From contig NZ_CP035494.1 in assembly GCF_004135285.1 (NCBI RefSeq), positions 1,302,001-1,366,000 of the forward strand: a DNA stretch of 64,000 nt, read 5' to 3'. This document shows positions 1-7,948 of this stretch, in pieces. Origin of the DNA: Microbacterium protaetiae (GTDB lineage Bacteria > Actinomycetota > Actinomycetes > Actinomycetales > Microbacteriaceae). Under the pieces are notes generated by a model that saw nothing but the letters and a program-made list of their open reading frames with translations, was not told where the DNA came from and did not search any database. How positions within the stretch are numbered: the stretch's first letter is position 1; every line of letters begins with the position of its first letter. A program made the translations under genes and the position numbers.

Positions 1-879
1 CGCTACCCCATTCCGCGAACGCGCACGCAAATCGCATGCGCATCAGCAGAAAACAACAGCGCGAACGAAAACGCCCCGCGAAACGGGGGCACGAACGCAG
101 ACACGAGCAACGAACGCAGAAACGAGTAGCGAACGCAGGCGGGCGCGAACGCAGAAACGAGCAGCGAACGCAGAAACGGGTAGCGGGTGCAGGATCCGGG
201 CAGCGCGCGAGGACACCGAGCCGACGCGGAGCGCCCCTACTTCACTCGCGCTACCCCTTCCGGCGAACGCGCACGCAAATCGCATGCGCATCAGCAGAAA
301 GCGACAGCGCGAACGAAAACGCCCCGCGAAACGGGGGCACGAACGCAGACACGAGCAGCGAACGCAGAAACGAGTAGCGAACGCAGGCGGGCGCGAACGC
401 AGACACGAGCAGCGAACGCAGAAACGGGTAGCGCGTGTGGGATCCGGGCAGCGCGCGAGGACACCGAGCCGACGCGGAGCGCCCCTGCTTGACTCGCGCT
501 ACCCCATTCCGCGAACGCGCACGCAAATCGCATGCGCATCAGCAGAAAACAACAGCGCGAACGAAAGCACCCCGCGAAACGGAGGCGCGAACACAGACAC
601 GAGCAGCGAACGCAGAAACGAGTAGCGCGCGCGGGCGCAGGCGGGCGCGCGGGAGCCCCTGCTTCACTCCCGCTACCCCATTCCGCGAACGCGCACGCAA
701 ATCGCATGCGCATCAGCAGAAAACAACAGCGCGAACGAAAACGCCCCGCGAAACGGGGGCGCGAACGCAGAAACGAATAGCGAACGCAGAAACGGGTAGC
801 ACGCGCAGGCGGGCGCGAACGCAGAAACGAGTAGCGAACGCAGAAATGGGTAGCGCGCGCATCGCGCGGGGAGCCCGCC
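1..879. repeat. array of four imperfect long tandem repeats
   Basis: Four copies of a block opening with CGCTACCCC start at 1, 249, 497 and 671, so two periods are exactly 248 bp and the third is shortened to 174 bp. Within each block a shorter unit of the form GAACGCAGAAACGAGTAGC recurs head to tail. Open frames exist on both strands, but they are Arg/Ala/Thr-rich, follow the repeat rather than a protein family, and I treat them as artefacts of composition. The array runs off the left edge of the window and ends against the 3' end of the leftward membrane-protein gene. No gene is seen in this stretch. Confidence 0.85.
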
Positions 880-1332
880 TCAGTGATCCGTGGGCGTTCC
901 GCGTTCGTCGTCGGCCGGCTTCGCCGCGGCACCCCGACCCGCAGCACCCCGCCCCGCAGCATCCCTACCCGCAGCATCCCGCCCCGCCGCGGCATCCCGC
1001 CCCGCCGCGGCATCCCGACCCGCGGCGGCGTCGTGCTCCACGGCGTCGTCCCGGGCGATCAGCACCGGCTTATCGACGGCGTGCGTGACCTGCGTGGGCT
1101 GCACAGCCAGCAGCAGCAACGAGATGACGACCACCGTCACGATGAACGTGATGCCGGCGACGACGCCGGCCACCACCAGCGCATGGGCCGACTCGCCGGG
1201 GAATCGGTTCTGGAAGAATCCCATCGCCACGAGGGTGACCACACCCGCGAAAAGCGCGGCGACGAGGGCGAGTCCGAGCAGCTGCGCGGGCCTCATCAGG
1301 TCGCGGCGAGTGGTGGGGCGCTGGTCGCTCAT
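880..1332 (-). CDS. small two-helix membrane protein with repetitive Ala-Gly-Arg-Asp tail
   Basis: A 150-residue protein of unknown function. Two hydrophobic helices are visible at about residues 16-38 and 51-77, so it should sit in the cytoplasmic membrane. Residues 101-137 are a low-complexity tail of repeated DAAAGRD/DAAGRG units, encoded by a degenerate repeat rich in GCATCCC-type words. The ATG at 1332 overlaps the stop of the upstream six-helix membrane gene by 4 bp (ATGA), which fixes the start and implies translational coupling. The two genes probably act together in the membrane, but nothing seen assigns a substrate. The tail is likely length-variable between strains. Confidence 0.75.
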   Translation of the reverse strand: MSDQRPTTRRDLMRPAQLLGLALVAALFAGVVTLVAMGFFQNRFPGESAHALVVAGVVAGITFIVTVVVISLLLLAVQPTQVTHAVDKPVLIARDDAVEHDAAAGRDAAAGRDAAAGRDAAGRDAAGRGAAGRGAAAKPADDERGTPTDH

Positions 1333-1940
1333 GCGGCACCTCCGGGGTGTTCATCGGATGCCGCGGCCAACTCGGGCGTGGCGTCTTTGCGTGGGGAGAA
1401 TCCGGCGATGCCCAGATACACGGCCGCTATCGCCGTGTACGCGCCGAAGATGCCGACGCCGATCGTGATGCCGGTCAGGGTGAAGGTCTGGTGCGCCTCG
1501 TCGATCGTGTAGTTCAAGGCGTACCCGGCCGGAACGCACAGCAGCGCGATGGCCAGCACGACGCCCAGCGCGCCGATGAAGATCGCGTCGCGCGCGTCGG
1601 GCAGGCCCGCGCGCCGGGCGCGCAGCCCGACCACGCCCTCGGCGACACCGGTGGCCAGGGCCCACACCGCCACGAGCACGAAGAACGTGGTGTCGCTGCG
1701 CAAGGGTCCGATGCCGGCGATCATGCCGGCGACCACGTCGAGCACGCCGATCAACACGGCAGCGCCGCGACGCCCCCTGGGATAGACGAGCCAGGCCGCC
1801 GCGAACATCATGATCGCCGTCAGAATCGCGAAGCCGCTGAACACCGAAAGGCCGAACGCCGAGGAATGGTCGGGCGAGAACGTGACCATCGCGGCGGCGA
1901 TTGCGGCGGCGACGGCGCGCGCGAGCTGCAGATGGCGCAC
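1329..1940 (-). CDS. polytopic membrane protein, about six helices
   Basis: A 203-residue membrane protein whose hydrophobic pattern gives about six helices with short loops. It resembles the HdeD/DUF308 class in overall look, but I cannot confirm membership. The reading frame is open far upstream into the neighbouring PLP-enzyme gene; the GTG at 1940 is chosen because hydrophobic, family-like sequence begins there and it leaves a sensible 124-bp gap to that gene. Its stop overlaps the start of the next small membrane protein by 4 bp. Function unknown. Confidence 0.7.
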   Translation of the reverse strand: MRHLQLARAVAAAIAAAMVTFSPDHSSAFGLSVFSGFAILTAIMMFAAAWLVYPRGRRGAAVLIGVLDVVAGMIAGIGPLRSDTTFFVLVAVWALATGVAEGVVGLRARRAGLPDARDAIFIGALGVVLAIALLCVPAGYALNYTIDEAHQTFTLTGITIGVGIFGAYTAIAAVYLGIAGFSPRKDATPELAAASDEHPGGAA

Positions 1941-2064
1941 CTCAAGCGGGCGTGCGGCAGAGGCAGAAGACACGGCGGAACCTCGACAGGAGAGGGCTCG
2001 CGAACGGCGAGGCGGACTCTTCCAGTCTAGGTCGTGCGGCGCGCGCGGGGATTCAGCCGGATCA

Positions 2065-3222
2065 TCACCCCAGCGCCGCCGCCAGGTCGGCGACGAGGTC
2101 GTCGGCGTCTTCGAGGCCGATCGACAGGCGCACCACGTCGGCGCCGGGCCGCGCTTCGGGGGCGACATGCCGGTGGCTGATGGCGGCGGGATGCTGCACG
2201 AGCGAGTCCACTCCACCCAGTGAGACGGCGTGAGTGAAGATGCGCAGCGCCGAGGTGAAGCGCTCGGCGGCGTCGAATCCGCCGCGCAAGGCTATCGAGA
2301 CCATGGCGCCGGGTCCGCGCAGCTGCGTGCCGAGGATTCCGGTGGTGTCGGCATCGGGGTAGTACACGCGGGCGACGGCGGGATGCTGCCGCAGAGCCGC
2401 CGCGATCCGCTGAGCGTTCTGCTGCTGGGCGCGCATGCGCACCGGCAGCGTTGTCAGTCCGCGATGCAGAAGATATCCGGCCAGGGGATGCAGCACCGAG
2501 CCGGTCGCGGTGCGCACTCGTCGCAGCGCGATGGCCGTGTCGGCATCGCACGCGATAGCGCCGGCGATGACGTCGCCGTGTCCGCCGATGTACTTCGTCG
2601 CGCTGTGCAGCGCCAGGCGTGCGCCGTGTGCGAGCGGGTTCTGCAGCACCGGGGTGGCGAAGGTGTTGTCGACGAGAACCGGAACGTCCCCGGCCTGGGC
2701 GACGACCGCGGCGATGTCGACGAGGTCGAGGGTGGGGTTGGCCGGGGTCTCCATCACGACGAGCCCGGTGTCATCGCGGATCGCCGGGGCCACGGCATCC
2801 ACAGCGCAGAACGTGCGCTCGATGCCCAGCAGATCACCGGCCAGCAGCGCATCGGTGCCGCCGTAGAGCGGCCGCACTCCGACCACGTGCCGCTTGCCGG
2901 TCGCCGCGCACAGCGCGAGAAGCGCGGCGGTCATCGCGGCCATTCCCGACGCGAACGCGACAGCCTCGTCGGCACCCTCGAGCGCGGCGAGAGCGTCTTC
3001 GAACCGCGCGACGGTGGGGTTCCACAGCCGGCCGTAGACGTTGCTGCCTGCTTCGGGCGGGCGCCTGCCGCCGGTGAGCGCCTCGTATGAGTCGCCGCCG
3101 CGTTCGATGTCGGGCAGCGGGTTGGTCGACGACAGGTCGATCGGCAGCGCGTGCACGCCGAGTTCGTCGAGCCCCTCCCTGCCCGCGTGCACGGCAATGG
3201 TGTCGGGATGGAGCTCGCTCAT
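2065..3222 (-). CDS. cystathionine gamma-synthase/lyase family PLP enzyme
   Basis: A 385-residue trans-sulfuration enzyme of the Cys/Met metabolism PLP family. The cofactor-binding lysine lies in SATKYIGGHGD (K210), the aspartate facing the pyridine nitrogen in VDNTFATP (D185), and the YGRLWNPT motif (63-70) contributes to the partner subunit's site. These enzymes act on cystathionine, O-acyl-homoserine or methionine in the cytosol; which reaction applies here cannot be read from the sequence. The start at 3222 has TATCGT six bases upstream and no Shine-Dalgarno, consistent with a leaderless mRNA; the longer open frame upstream runs antisense to the next gene and is not used. Confidence 0.9.
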   Translation of the reverse strand: MSELHPDTIAVHAGREGLDELGVHALPIDLSSTNPLPDIERGGDSYEALTGGRRPPEAGSNVYGRLWNPTVARFEDALAALEGADEAVAFASGMAAMTAALLALCAATGKRHVVGVRPLYGGTDALLAGDLLGIERTFCAVDAVAPAIRDDTGLVVMETPANPTLDLVDIAAVVAQAGDVPVLVDNTFATPVLQNPLAHGARLALHSATKYIGGHGDVIAGAIACDADTAIALRRVRTATGSVLHPLAGYLLHRGLTTLPVRMRAQQQNAQRIAAALRQHPAVARVYYPDADTTGILGTQLRGPGAMVSIALRGGFDAAERFTSALRIFTHAVSLGGVDSLVQHPAAISHRHVAPEARPGADVVRLSIGLEDADDLVADLAAALG

Positions 3223-3312
3223 GGATCCACGATAGTCACGCTGCGGGATGCCGCGACGCGGCGTGGCACGGCTCCGGCCCCGCACAGCCACGTCGGGCCT
3301 ACCATCGGGAAC

Positions 3313-3927
3313 ATGCGCGTGTTCTTGGCCGGGGCATCCGGCGTGATCGGTCGTCGTCTCGTGCCGCTGCTGCGGATCGCCGGTCACGAGGTGGCCGGGC
3401 TCACCCGTTCGCCGCAGAACGCGGCCCTGATCGACGAGCTGGGTGCGACCTCGGTCGTCTGCGATGTCTACGACGCCGACGCCCTGGCCGCCGCGCTGGC
3501 CGGGTACCAGCCCGACCTCGTGCTGCACGAGCTGACCGATCTGCCCGACGACCCCGCCCAGATCGAGGATTTCCGCGAGCGCCACGCCCGCATCCGCATC
3601 GAGGGCACCCACAACCTGCTGGCCGCCGCGCGCGCCGCGGGGACCACCCGCGTGCTCGCGCAGAGCGTCGCCTGGCCGATGCCGGCCGGGCCCGCCCACG
3701 ATTCGGTCGCCGAACTCGAGCGGTCGGTGCTGGCCGCCGGCGGCGTCGTGCTGCGCTACGGGCAGTTCTACGGCGAAGGCACCTACCATGCCGACACGAT
3801 CCCGTCCGCGCCGCGCATCCAGATCGACCGCGCCGCCGAGGCCACCGTCGACGCGCTCGACGAGGCGACCGGCGTGCTCGAACTCACCGACGACGGGATC
3901 CGCCGCGTCGCGGCATCCCTCGACTAA
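3313..3927 (+). CDS. NAD(P)-dependent epimerase/dehydratase-like protein
   Basis: A 204-residue Rossmann-fold protein. The N-terminal GASGVIG (residues 7-13) is the dinucleotide-binding glycine motif of extended short-chain dehydrogenases. It is shorter than classical sugar epimerases (about 300) and lacks an obvious YxxxK pair, so it belongs with NmrA/atypical SDR proteins of unknown substrate. The ATG at 3313 follows a TACCAT box by seven bases without a ribosome-binding site. Its stop overlaps that of the convergent FMN reductase by 4 bp, and a hairpin spans the junction. Confidence 0.75.
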   Translation: MRVFLAGASGVIGRRLVPLLRIAGHEVAGLTRSPQNAALIDELGATSVVCDVYDADALAAALAGYQPDLVLHELTDLPDDPAQIEDFRERHARIRIEGTHNLLAAARAAGTTRVLAQSVAWPMPAGPAHDSVAELERSVLAAGGVVLRYGQFYGEGTYHADTIPSAPRIQIDRAAEATVDALDEATGVLELTDDGIRRVAASLD

Positions 3928-3950
3928 ATCGTCGAGAGAGGGGATGCCGC
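3910..3950. terminator. bidirectional hairpin at convergent gene ends
   Basis: GCGGCATCCC at 3910-3919 pairs with GGGATGCCGC at 3941-3950, with an inner CTCGAC/GTCGAG pair around the two overlapping stop codons. No T-tract follows on either side. Its position across the ends of two convergent genes suggests transcription termination in both directions. Confidence 0.5.
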
Positions 3951-4490
3951 TGCCCGCGCCTTCAGCACGGGCAGTGCGGCTTCGACCGCGCGGGTGACGG
4001 CGGCCGGCAACGCGGTGCCGATGATCCGCCCCTCGGCGAAGTCGGCGGAGCGCGCATAGACGCCGATCGGCAGGGTGTGCGCGCGGAAGAAGGCGAACAG
4101 CGGACGCAGCTCATGATCGATGGCGAGTGAATGCTGGTCATTGCCGCCGCCGGCGGTCAACAGCACCGGGGTGTCTGCGAGGGCGTCGTGGTGCAGCAGG
4201 TCGAAGAAGTCCTTGAACAGGCCGGTGTACGCGCCGCGATAGATCGGGGTGCCGACCACGACGATGTCGGCCTCGGCCACCGCCTGTTGGGCGGCCAGCA
4301 CGGGAGCCGACACCGCGCCCGCGGTCAGAGCCCGGGCCAGGTCGACGGCGAGCGTGCGCAGCTCGAGAACCTGGCGTTCGACGGGGACGGCGCGCTCGAT
4401 CTCGTCGAGCACCGCCTCGAGAAGAAGGTTCGTGGTCGAGGGTGCGCGCAGGCTTCCCGACACCGCGACGATCTGCAAAGTGGTGGACAT
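3924..4490 (-). CDS. NAD(P)H-dependent FMN reductase (MsuE/SsuE-like)
   Basis: A 188-residue flavodoxin-fold reductase. The N-terminal SGSLRAPSTTN phosphate-binding loop and the central GTPIYRGAYTGLFKDFFD segment are typical of NAD(P)H:FMN reductases that feed reduced FMN to alkanesulfonate or sulfone monooxygenases. It is divergent from a flavin reductase gene (4611) with a 120-bp shared promoter region, and lies near trans-sulfuration and C-S lyase genes. A role in organosulfur metabolism is therefore plausible, but no monooxygenase is encoded nearby. Its stop overlaps that of the convergent epimerase gene. Confidence 0.85.
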   Translation of the reverse strand: MSTTLQIVAVSGSLRAPSTTNLLLEAVLDEIERAVPVERQVLELRTLAVDLARALTAGAVSAPVLAAQQAVAEADIVVVGTPIYRGAYTGLFKDFFDLLHHDALADTPVLLTAGGGNDQHSLAIDHELRPLFAFFRAHTLPIGVYARSADFAEGRIIGTALPAAVTRAVEAALPVLKARAAASPLSTI

Positions 4491-4610
4491 GGCTCCATGC
4501 TCGGCGCTTCGTTGCCCTGCCGGGGCGTGTGTTTCGCCCCGTTTCCGCTGTGTGACGCTTCGCGTCATGACCCTCGCATCCGCCCGCGCCCCGCGCTTAG
4601 CGTGGCGGTC

Positions 4611-5165
4611 ATGAGCACTCCTGCATCCGTTCCCACGCCACAGGTGCACGGCTTCGCGTCGCTCGGCGCCGACGAATTCAAGGCACTGTTCCGCGGTCAT
4701 CCCGGCGGCGTCGCGGTCATCACCGCCGACCCCGGTGATGGTCCCGTCGCGCTCACGGCCACCTCGGTCGCCTCGGTGAGCGCCGAACCGCCGCTGCTTA
4801 TCTTCTCGGTGTCGCAGCTGTCGTCGGCGGCATCGGCGCTCGTGCGGGCCGACACGGTCGTCGTGCATCTGCTCGACTCGGCCGACCTGCCGCTGGCCCG
4901 TCTGGGCGCCACCAGCGGCGTCGACCGGTTCGCCGACACCGATCGCTGGTCGCGGCTGGTCACCGGCGAGCCGGTGTATTCCGACGTGCGCGCGTGGGTG
5001 CGCTGCGCGGTGATCGAGCGCATGGATGCCGGTGGCTCGACTGTGATCGCCGCGCACGCGCTGCAGTCGCAGGTATCGAGGGATGCCGCCGCCGGCGCTC
5101 TTGTCTACCACGACAGGTCGTGGCACCGACTCGGCGACGCCTCGCGCATCGAGCAGCCCGCGTAG
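4611..5165 (+). CDS. flavin reductase domain protein
   Basis: A 184-residue protein of the flavin reductase/HpaC-like FMN-binding split-barrel family. The segment HPGGVAVITA near residue 30 and the following LTATSVASVSAEPPLLIFSV strand-loop are the family's flavin-binding core. Such proteins supply reduced flavin to two-component monooxygenases in the cytosol. The ATG at 4611 follows TAGCGT (4598-4603) by seven bases with no Shine-Dalgarno. It is divergent from an FMN reductase; the pair could serve one flavin-dependent oxygenase encoded elsewhere. Confidence 0.85.
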   Translation: MSTPASVPTPQVHGFASLGADEFKALFRGHPGGVAVITADPGDGPVALTATSVASVSAEPPLLIFSVSQLSSAASALVRADTVVVHLLDSADLPLARLGATSGVDRFADTDRWSRLVTGEPVYSDVRAWVRCAVIERMDAGGSTVIAAHALQSQVSRDAAAGALVYHDRSWHRLGDASRIEQPA

Positions 5166-5252
5166 CGGCGGAGGACCTCAGCGCCGCACGCGCGACCTCG
5201 GCGCGAGCCGACAGAGCGCGCGAGAATGGTACGGCGAGCCGAGGAGGTCCAG

Positions 5253-6275
5253 ATGTACGGAGCAGTCATCCACGCGCCGGGAGACGTGCGGTACGAGCAG
5301 CGCGACGACCCGACGATCGAGGCACCGACCGATGCCGTCATCCGTCTGGCGGCGACCTGCGTGTGCGGGTCGGACCTGTGGACCTACCGGGGCACGAACC
5401 CGATCACACGTCCACTGCGCATGGGGCACGAGTACGTCGGGGTGGTCGAAGAGGTCGGCTCCGAGGTGCGCACCATCGCTCCCGGCGACTTCGTGATCGG
5501 TTCGTTCATGGCCTCCGACGGCACGTGCGAGATCTGCCGCGCCGGGTATCCGTCCCGGTGCGTGAACGTCGTGTCGATGGGGTCGCTGGGCGCGCAGGCC
5601 GAGCTTCTGCGCGTGCCGTGGGCCGACGGCACGCTGGTGGCCACGCCGGGTGCGCCCGCGCCCGAACTCGTTCCGTCGCTGCTGGCGGCATCCGATGTTC
5701 TGGGCACCGGCTGGTTCGCCGCCGATGCCGCAGCCGTCGGGCCCGGCAAGACCGTGGCCGTCGTGGGTGACGGCGCGGTCGGACTGCTCGGTGTGCTGGC
5801 CGCGAAGGCGCTGGGCGCCGAGCGCATCATCGCGATGAGCCGGCACGCCGACCGGCAGGCCCTTGCCCGGCGCTTCGGCGCGACCGACATCGTCACCGAG
5901 CGCGGCGATGACGGCGTCGAGCGCATCAAGGAGCTCACGAATGGCCTCGGCGCGCACAGTGTCATCGAGGCGGTCGGCACGCAGGAGTCGATGCTGCAGG
6001 CTATCCGCTCGACGCGCGCCGGTGGCCATGTCGGGTTCGTCGGCGTCTCGCACGGTGTGTCGTTGCCCGGTGAGCTGCTCTTCTACAGCGAAGTGCATCT
6101 GTTCGGCGGTCCCGCCCCCGTGCGCCGATACCTGCCCGACCTCATCGACCGCATCTGGCATCGCGAGATCGATCCCGGGCTGGTCTTCGACCTGACTCTT
6201 CCGCTGGCCGAGGTCGCCGAGGGCTACAAGGCGATGGACGAGCGTCGCGCGATAAAGACACTGCTGCAGCCGTAG
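5253..6275 (+). CDS. zinc-dependent alcohol dehydrogenase family protein
   Basis: A 340-residue medium-chain dehydrogenase. Catalytic zinc ligands are visible as C38 (CVCGSD) and H59-E60 (GHEYVG); the NAD(P)-binding GDGAVG lies in the Rossmann half. The structural-zinc loop has only three of the usual four cysteines (C92, C95, C103), with Asp at the first position. A strong GAGGAGGT ribosome-binding site five bases before the ATG at 5253 decides the start over an upstream in-frame ATG. It ends 14 bp before the PatB-type gene and is probably co-transcribed with it. Substrate not predictable. Confidence 0.9.
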   Translation: MYGAVIHAPGDVRYEQRDDPTIEAPTDAVIRLAATCVCGSDLWTYRGTNPITRPLRMGHEYVGVVEEVGSEVRTIAPGDFVIGSFMASDGTCEICRAGYPSRCVNVVSMGSLGAQAELLRVPWADGTLVATPGAPAPELVPSLLAASDVLGTGWFAADAAAVGPGKTVAVVGDGAVGLLGVLAAKALGAERIIAMSRHADRQALARRFGATDIVTERGDDGVERIKELTNGLGAHSVIEAVGTQESMLQAIRSTRAGGHVGFVGVSHGVSLPGELLFYSEVHLFGGPAPVRRYLPDLIDRIWHREIDPGLVFDLTLPLAEVAEGYKAMDERRAIKTLLQP

Positions 6276-6289
6276 GCGATCATGGAGGG

Positions 6290-7456
6290 ATGATCTCTTT
6301 CTTCGACGCCCTCACCGAAGACGAGCTGCGCCGCGCCGGCGGCATGAAGTGGTCGACGCATCCCGACGCGATCGGCGCGTTCGTCGCCGAGATGGACTTC
6401 GGCACCGCCCCCGCCGTGCACGACGCGCTGCATACGTGGGCCGACGGCGGGCTGTTCGGCTACCCGCCGGCGCGGCTCGTCAACGCGATGACGCAGGCGT
6501 GTGCTGACTGGCAGCGTGACGCCTACGGATGGGATGTCCCGCTCGAGCGGGTGCGTCCGCTGGCCGACGTGCTCTCGGGGTTGTCGACGGTCATCGAGCT
6601 TTTCACTCCTGCCGGCAGTGCGATCGTGCTTCCCACGCCCGCGTACATGCCGTTTCTCACGATTCCTCCCGCGCACGGGCGCGAAGTGGTCCAGGTGCCG
6701 ATGCACCGCGACGAGTCCGGCTGGCACCTCGACCTCGACGGCATCGACCGCGCGCTTGCGGCCGGCGGCGGGCTGCTCGTCTTCTGCAATCCGCACAATC
6801 CGATCGGCAAGGTGTACACGCGCGAAGAGATGCTCGCGGTCGCCGAGATCGTCGAGCGGCACGGGGCGCGGGTGTTCTCCGACGAGATCCATTCACCGCT
6901 CGTGTACTCGTCGTCGCAGCACGTGCCCTATGCGTCGGTGTCGCCGGCTGCGGCATCCCACACCATCACCGCTACCTCGGCCTCCAAGGCCTGGAACCTG
7001 CCGGGACTCAAGTGCGCGCAGCTGATCCTGTCGAATGATCGGGATGCCGCAGCCTGGGCCGACAGCCGACGCGCGATGTCGGCCGAGCACGGCGCCAGCA
7101 ACCCCGGTCTGGTCGCGAACGCGGCCGCCTTCGCCGACGGGCGAGGGTGGCTGAGCGATGTGGTCGGGTATCTCGACGGCAATCGCGCGCTCATGAGCGA
7201 GCTGGTCGCCGAGCACCTGCCGGACGTGGAGTATCTGCCGCCGGAGGGCACGTATCTCGCCTGGCTCGACTGTCGGGCGCTGGGTCTGGGCGACCACCCG
7301 GCCGAGTTCTTTCTCGAGCAGGCGCGCGTCGCCGGTACCGACGGCGCCCTGTGCGGGGATGCCGGGGCGGGCTCGGTGCGCTTCAACCTCGCGCTGCCTC
7401 GGCCGATCCTGCGCACGGCCATCGAGCGGATGGGCGCCGCGCTGCGCGATCGCTGA
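6290..7456 (+). CDS. PatB/MalY-type aminotransferase class I, C-S beta-lyase
   Basis: A 388-residue fold-type I PLP enzyme. The Schiff-base lysine is K233 in SASKAWNLPGLK, and the motif FCNPHNPIGK (165-174) is the diagnostic segment of the MalY/PatB subgroup. Family members cleave cystathionine or cysteine conjugates to a thiol, pyruvate and ammonia. The upstream dehydrogenase and the nearby trans-sulfuration enzyme give a sulfur-amino-acid context. The start at 6290 is preceded by GGAGGG. The gene ends before a repeat-filled non-coding stretch. Confidence 0.9.
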   Translation: MISFFDALTEDELRRAGGMKWSTHPDAIGAFVAEMDFGTAPAVHDALHTWADGGLFGYPPARLVNAMTQACADWQRDAYGWDVPLERVRPLADVLSGLSTVIELFTPAGSAIVLPTPAYMPFLTIPPAHGREVVQVPMHRDESGWHLDLDGIDRALAAGGGLLVFCNPHNPIGKVYTREEMLAVAEIVERHGARVFSDEIHSPLVYSSSQHVPYASVSPAAASHTITATSASKAWNLPGLKCAQLILSNDRDAAAWADSRRAMSAEHGASNPGLVANAAAFADGRGWLSDVVGYLDGNRALMSELVAEHLPDVEYLPPEGTYLAWLDCRALGLGDHPAEFFLEQARVAGTDGALCGDAGAGSVRFNLALPRPILRTAIERMGAALRDR

Positions 7457-7566
7457 CCGGCCGCTCGCGCGGGTCGCTCGCGCCGCGTGCGCTCGCCCCC
7501 GGTCGCTCGCGCGGGTCGGCTCGCGCCGGGTCGCTCGCGCGGGGCGTCACACCACCCATCATCGCC

Positions 7567-7631
7567 GAGACAAGGGATTCGTCCCGAGACACAGGGCCTC
7601 GCACTCGGTCTCGAGAGGAATCCCCTGTCTC
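7567..7631. repeat. 65-bp long-stem hairpin element, copy 1
   Basis: Two 24-nt arms (7567-7590 and 7608-7631) pair with three mismatches around a 17-nt loop; the outer arm begins GAGACAAGGGATTC and the matching end reads GAATCCCCTGTCTC. An identical 65-bp copy lies 179 bp downstream. The whole 7457-7948 stretch between the PatB-type gene and the convergent hydrolase gene is GC-rich and non-coding apart from these two elements. The stems could act as terminators or be a small palindromic mobile element. Confidence 0.8.
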
Positions 7632-7745
7632 GGCGCGGGCGCGGCCGGGCGGGGCGGCCCCGCGGGGCGCGTACGGCGCGACGGGTGCTGGGTACGCTCG
7701 CGCCGGGCTCCGCTCGCGCCGGTCGGCACACGACCCATCAACGTC

Positions 7746-7810
7746 GAGACAAGGGATTCGTCCCGAGACACAGGGCCTCGCACTCGGTCTCGAGAGGAAT
7801 CCCCTGTCTC
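7746..7810. repeat. 65-bp long-stem hairpin element, copy 2
   Basis: Base-for-base identical to the element at 7567-7631, including part of the GC-rich downstream flank. The upstream flank is also similar (ACCCATCA followed by a near match), so the duplicated unit is somewhat longer than the hairpin. No open frame with family character overlaps it. Confidence 0.8.
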
Positions 7811-7948
7811 GGCGCGGGCGCGGCCGGGCGGGGCGCGGCCGGGCGAGGCGCGGGCGGCCCGGCGAGGCGCGTACGGCGCGACGGGTGCGGGGTGCGCTCG
7901 GCCGGGCTGCGCTCGCGCGGGGCGGCGCGTGTGCCGGCGTGACGCGGC

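Noticed and set aside
1..879. CRISPR array
   Set aside because: Repeat units are about 248 bp with internal repeats, not short repeats separated by unique spacers, and no cas gene is nearby.
36..1013. Several open frames on both strands in the left repeat array, up to 240 codons
   Set aside because: They follow the DNA repeat, are Arg/Ala-rich, and the largest one runs antisense across the real membrane-protein gene.
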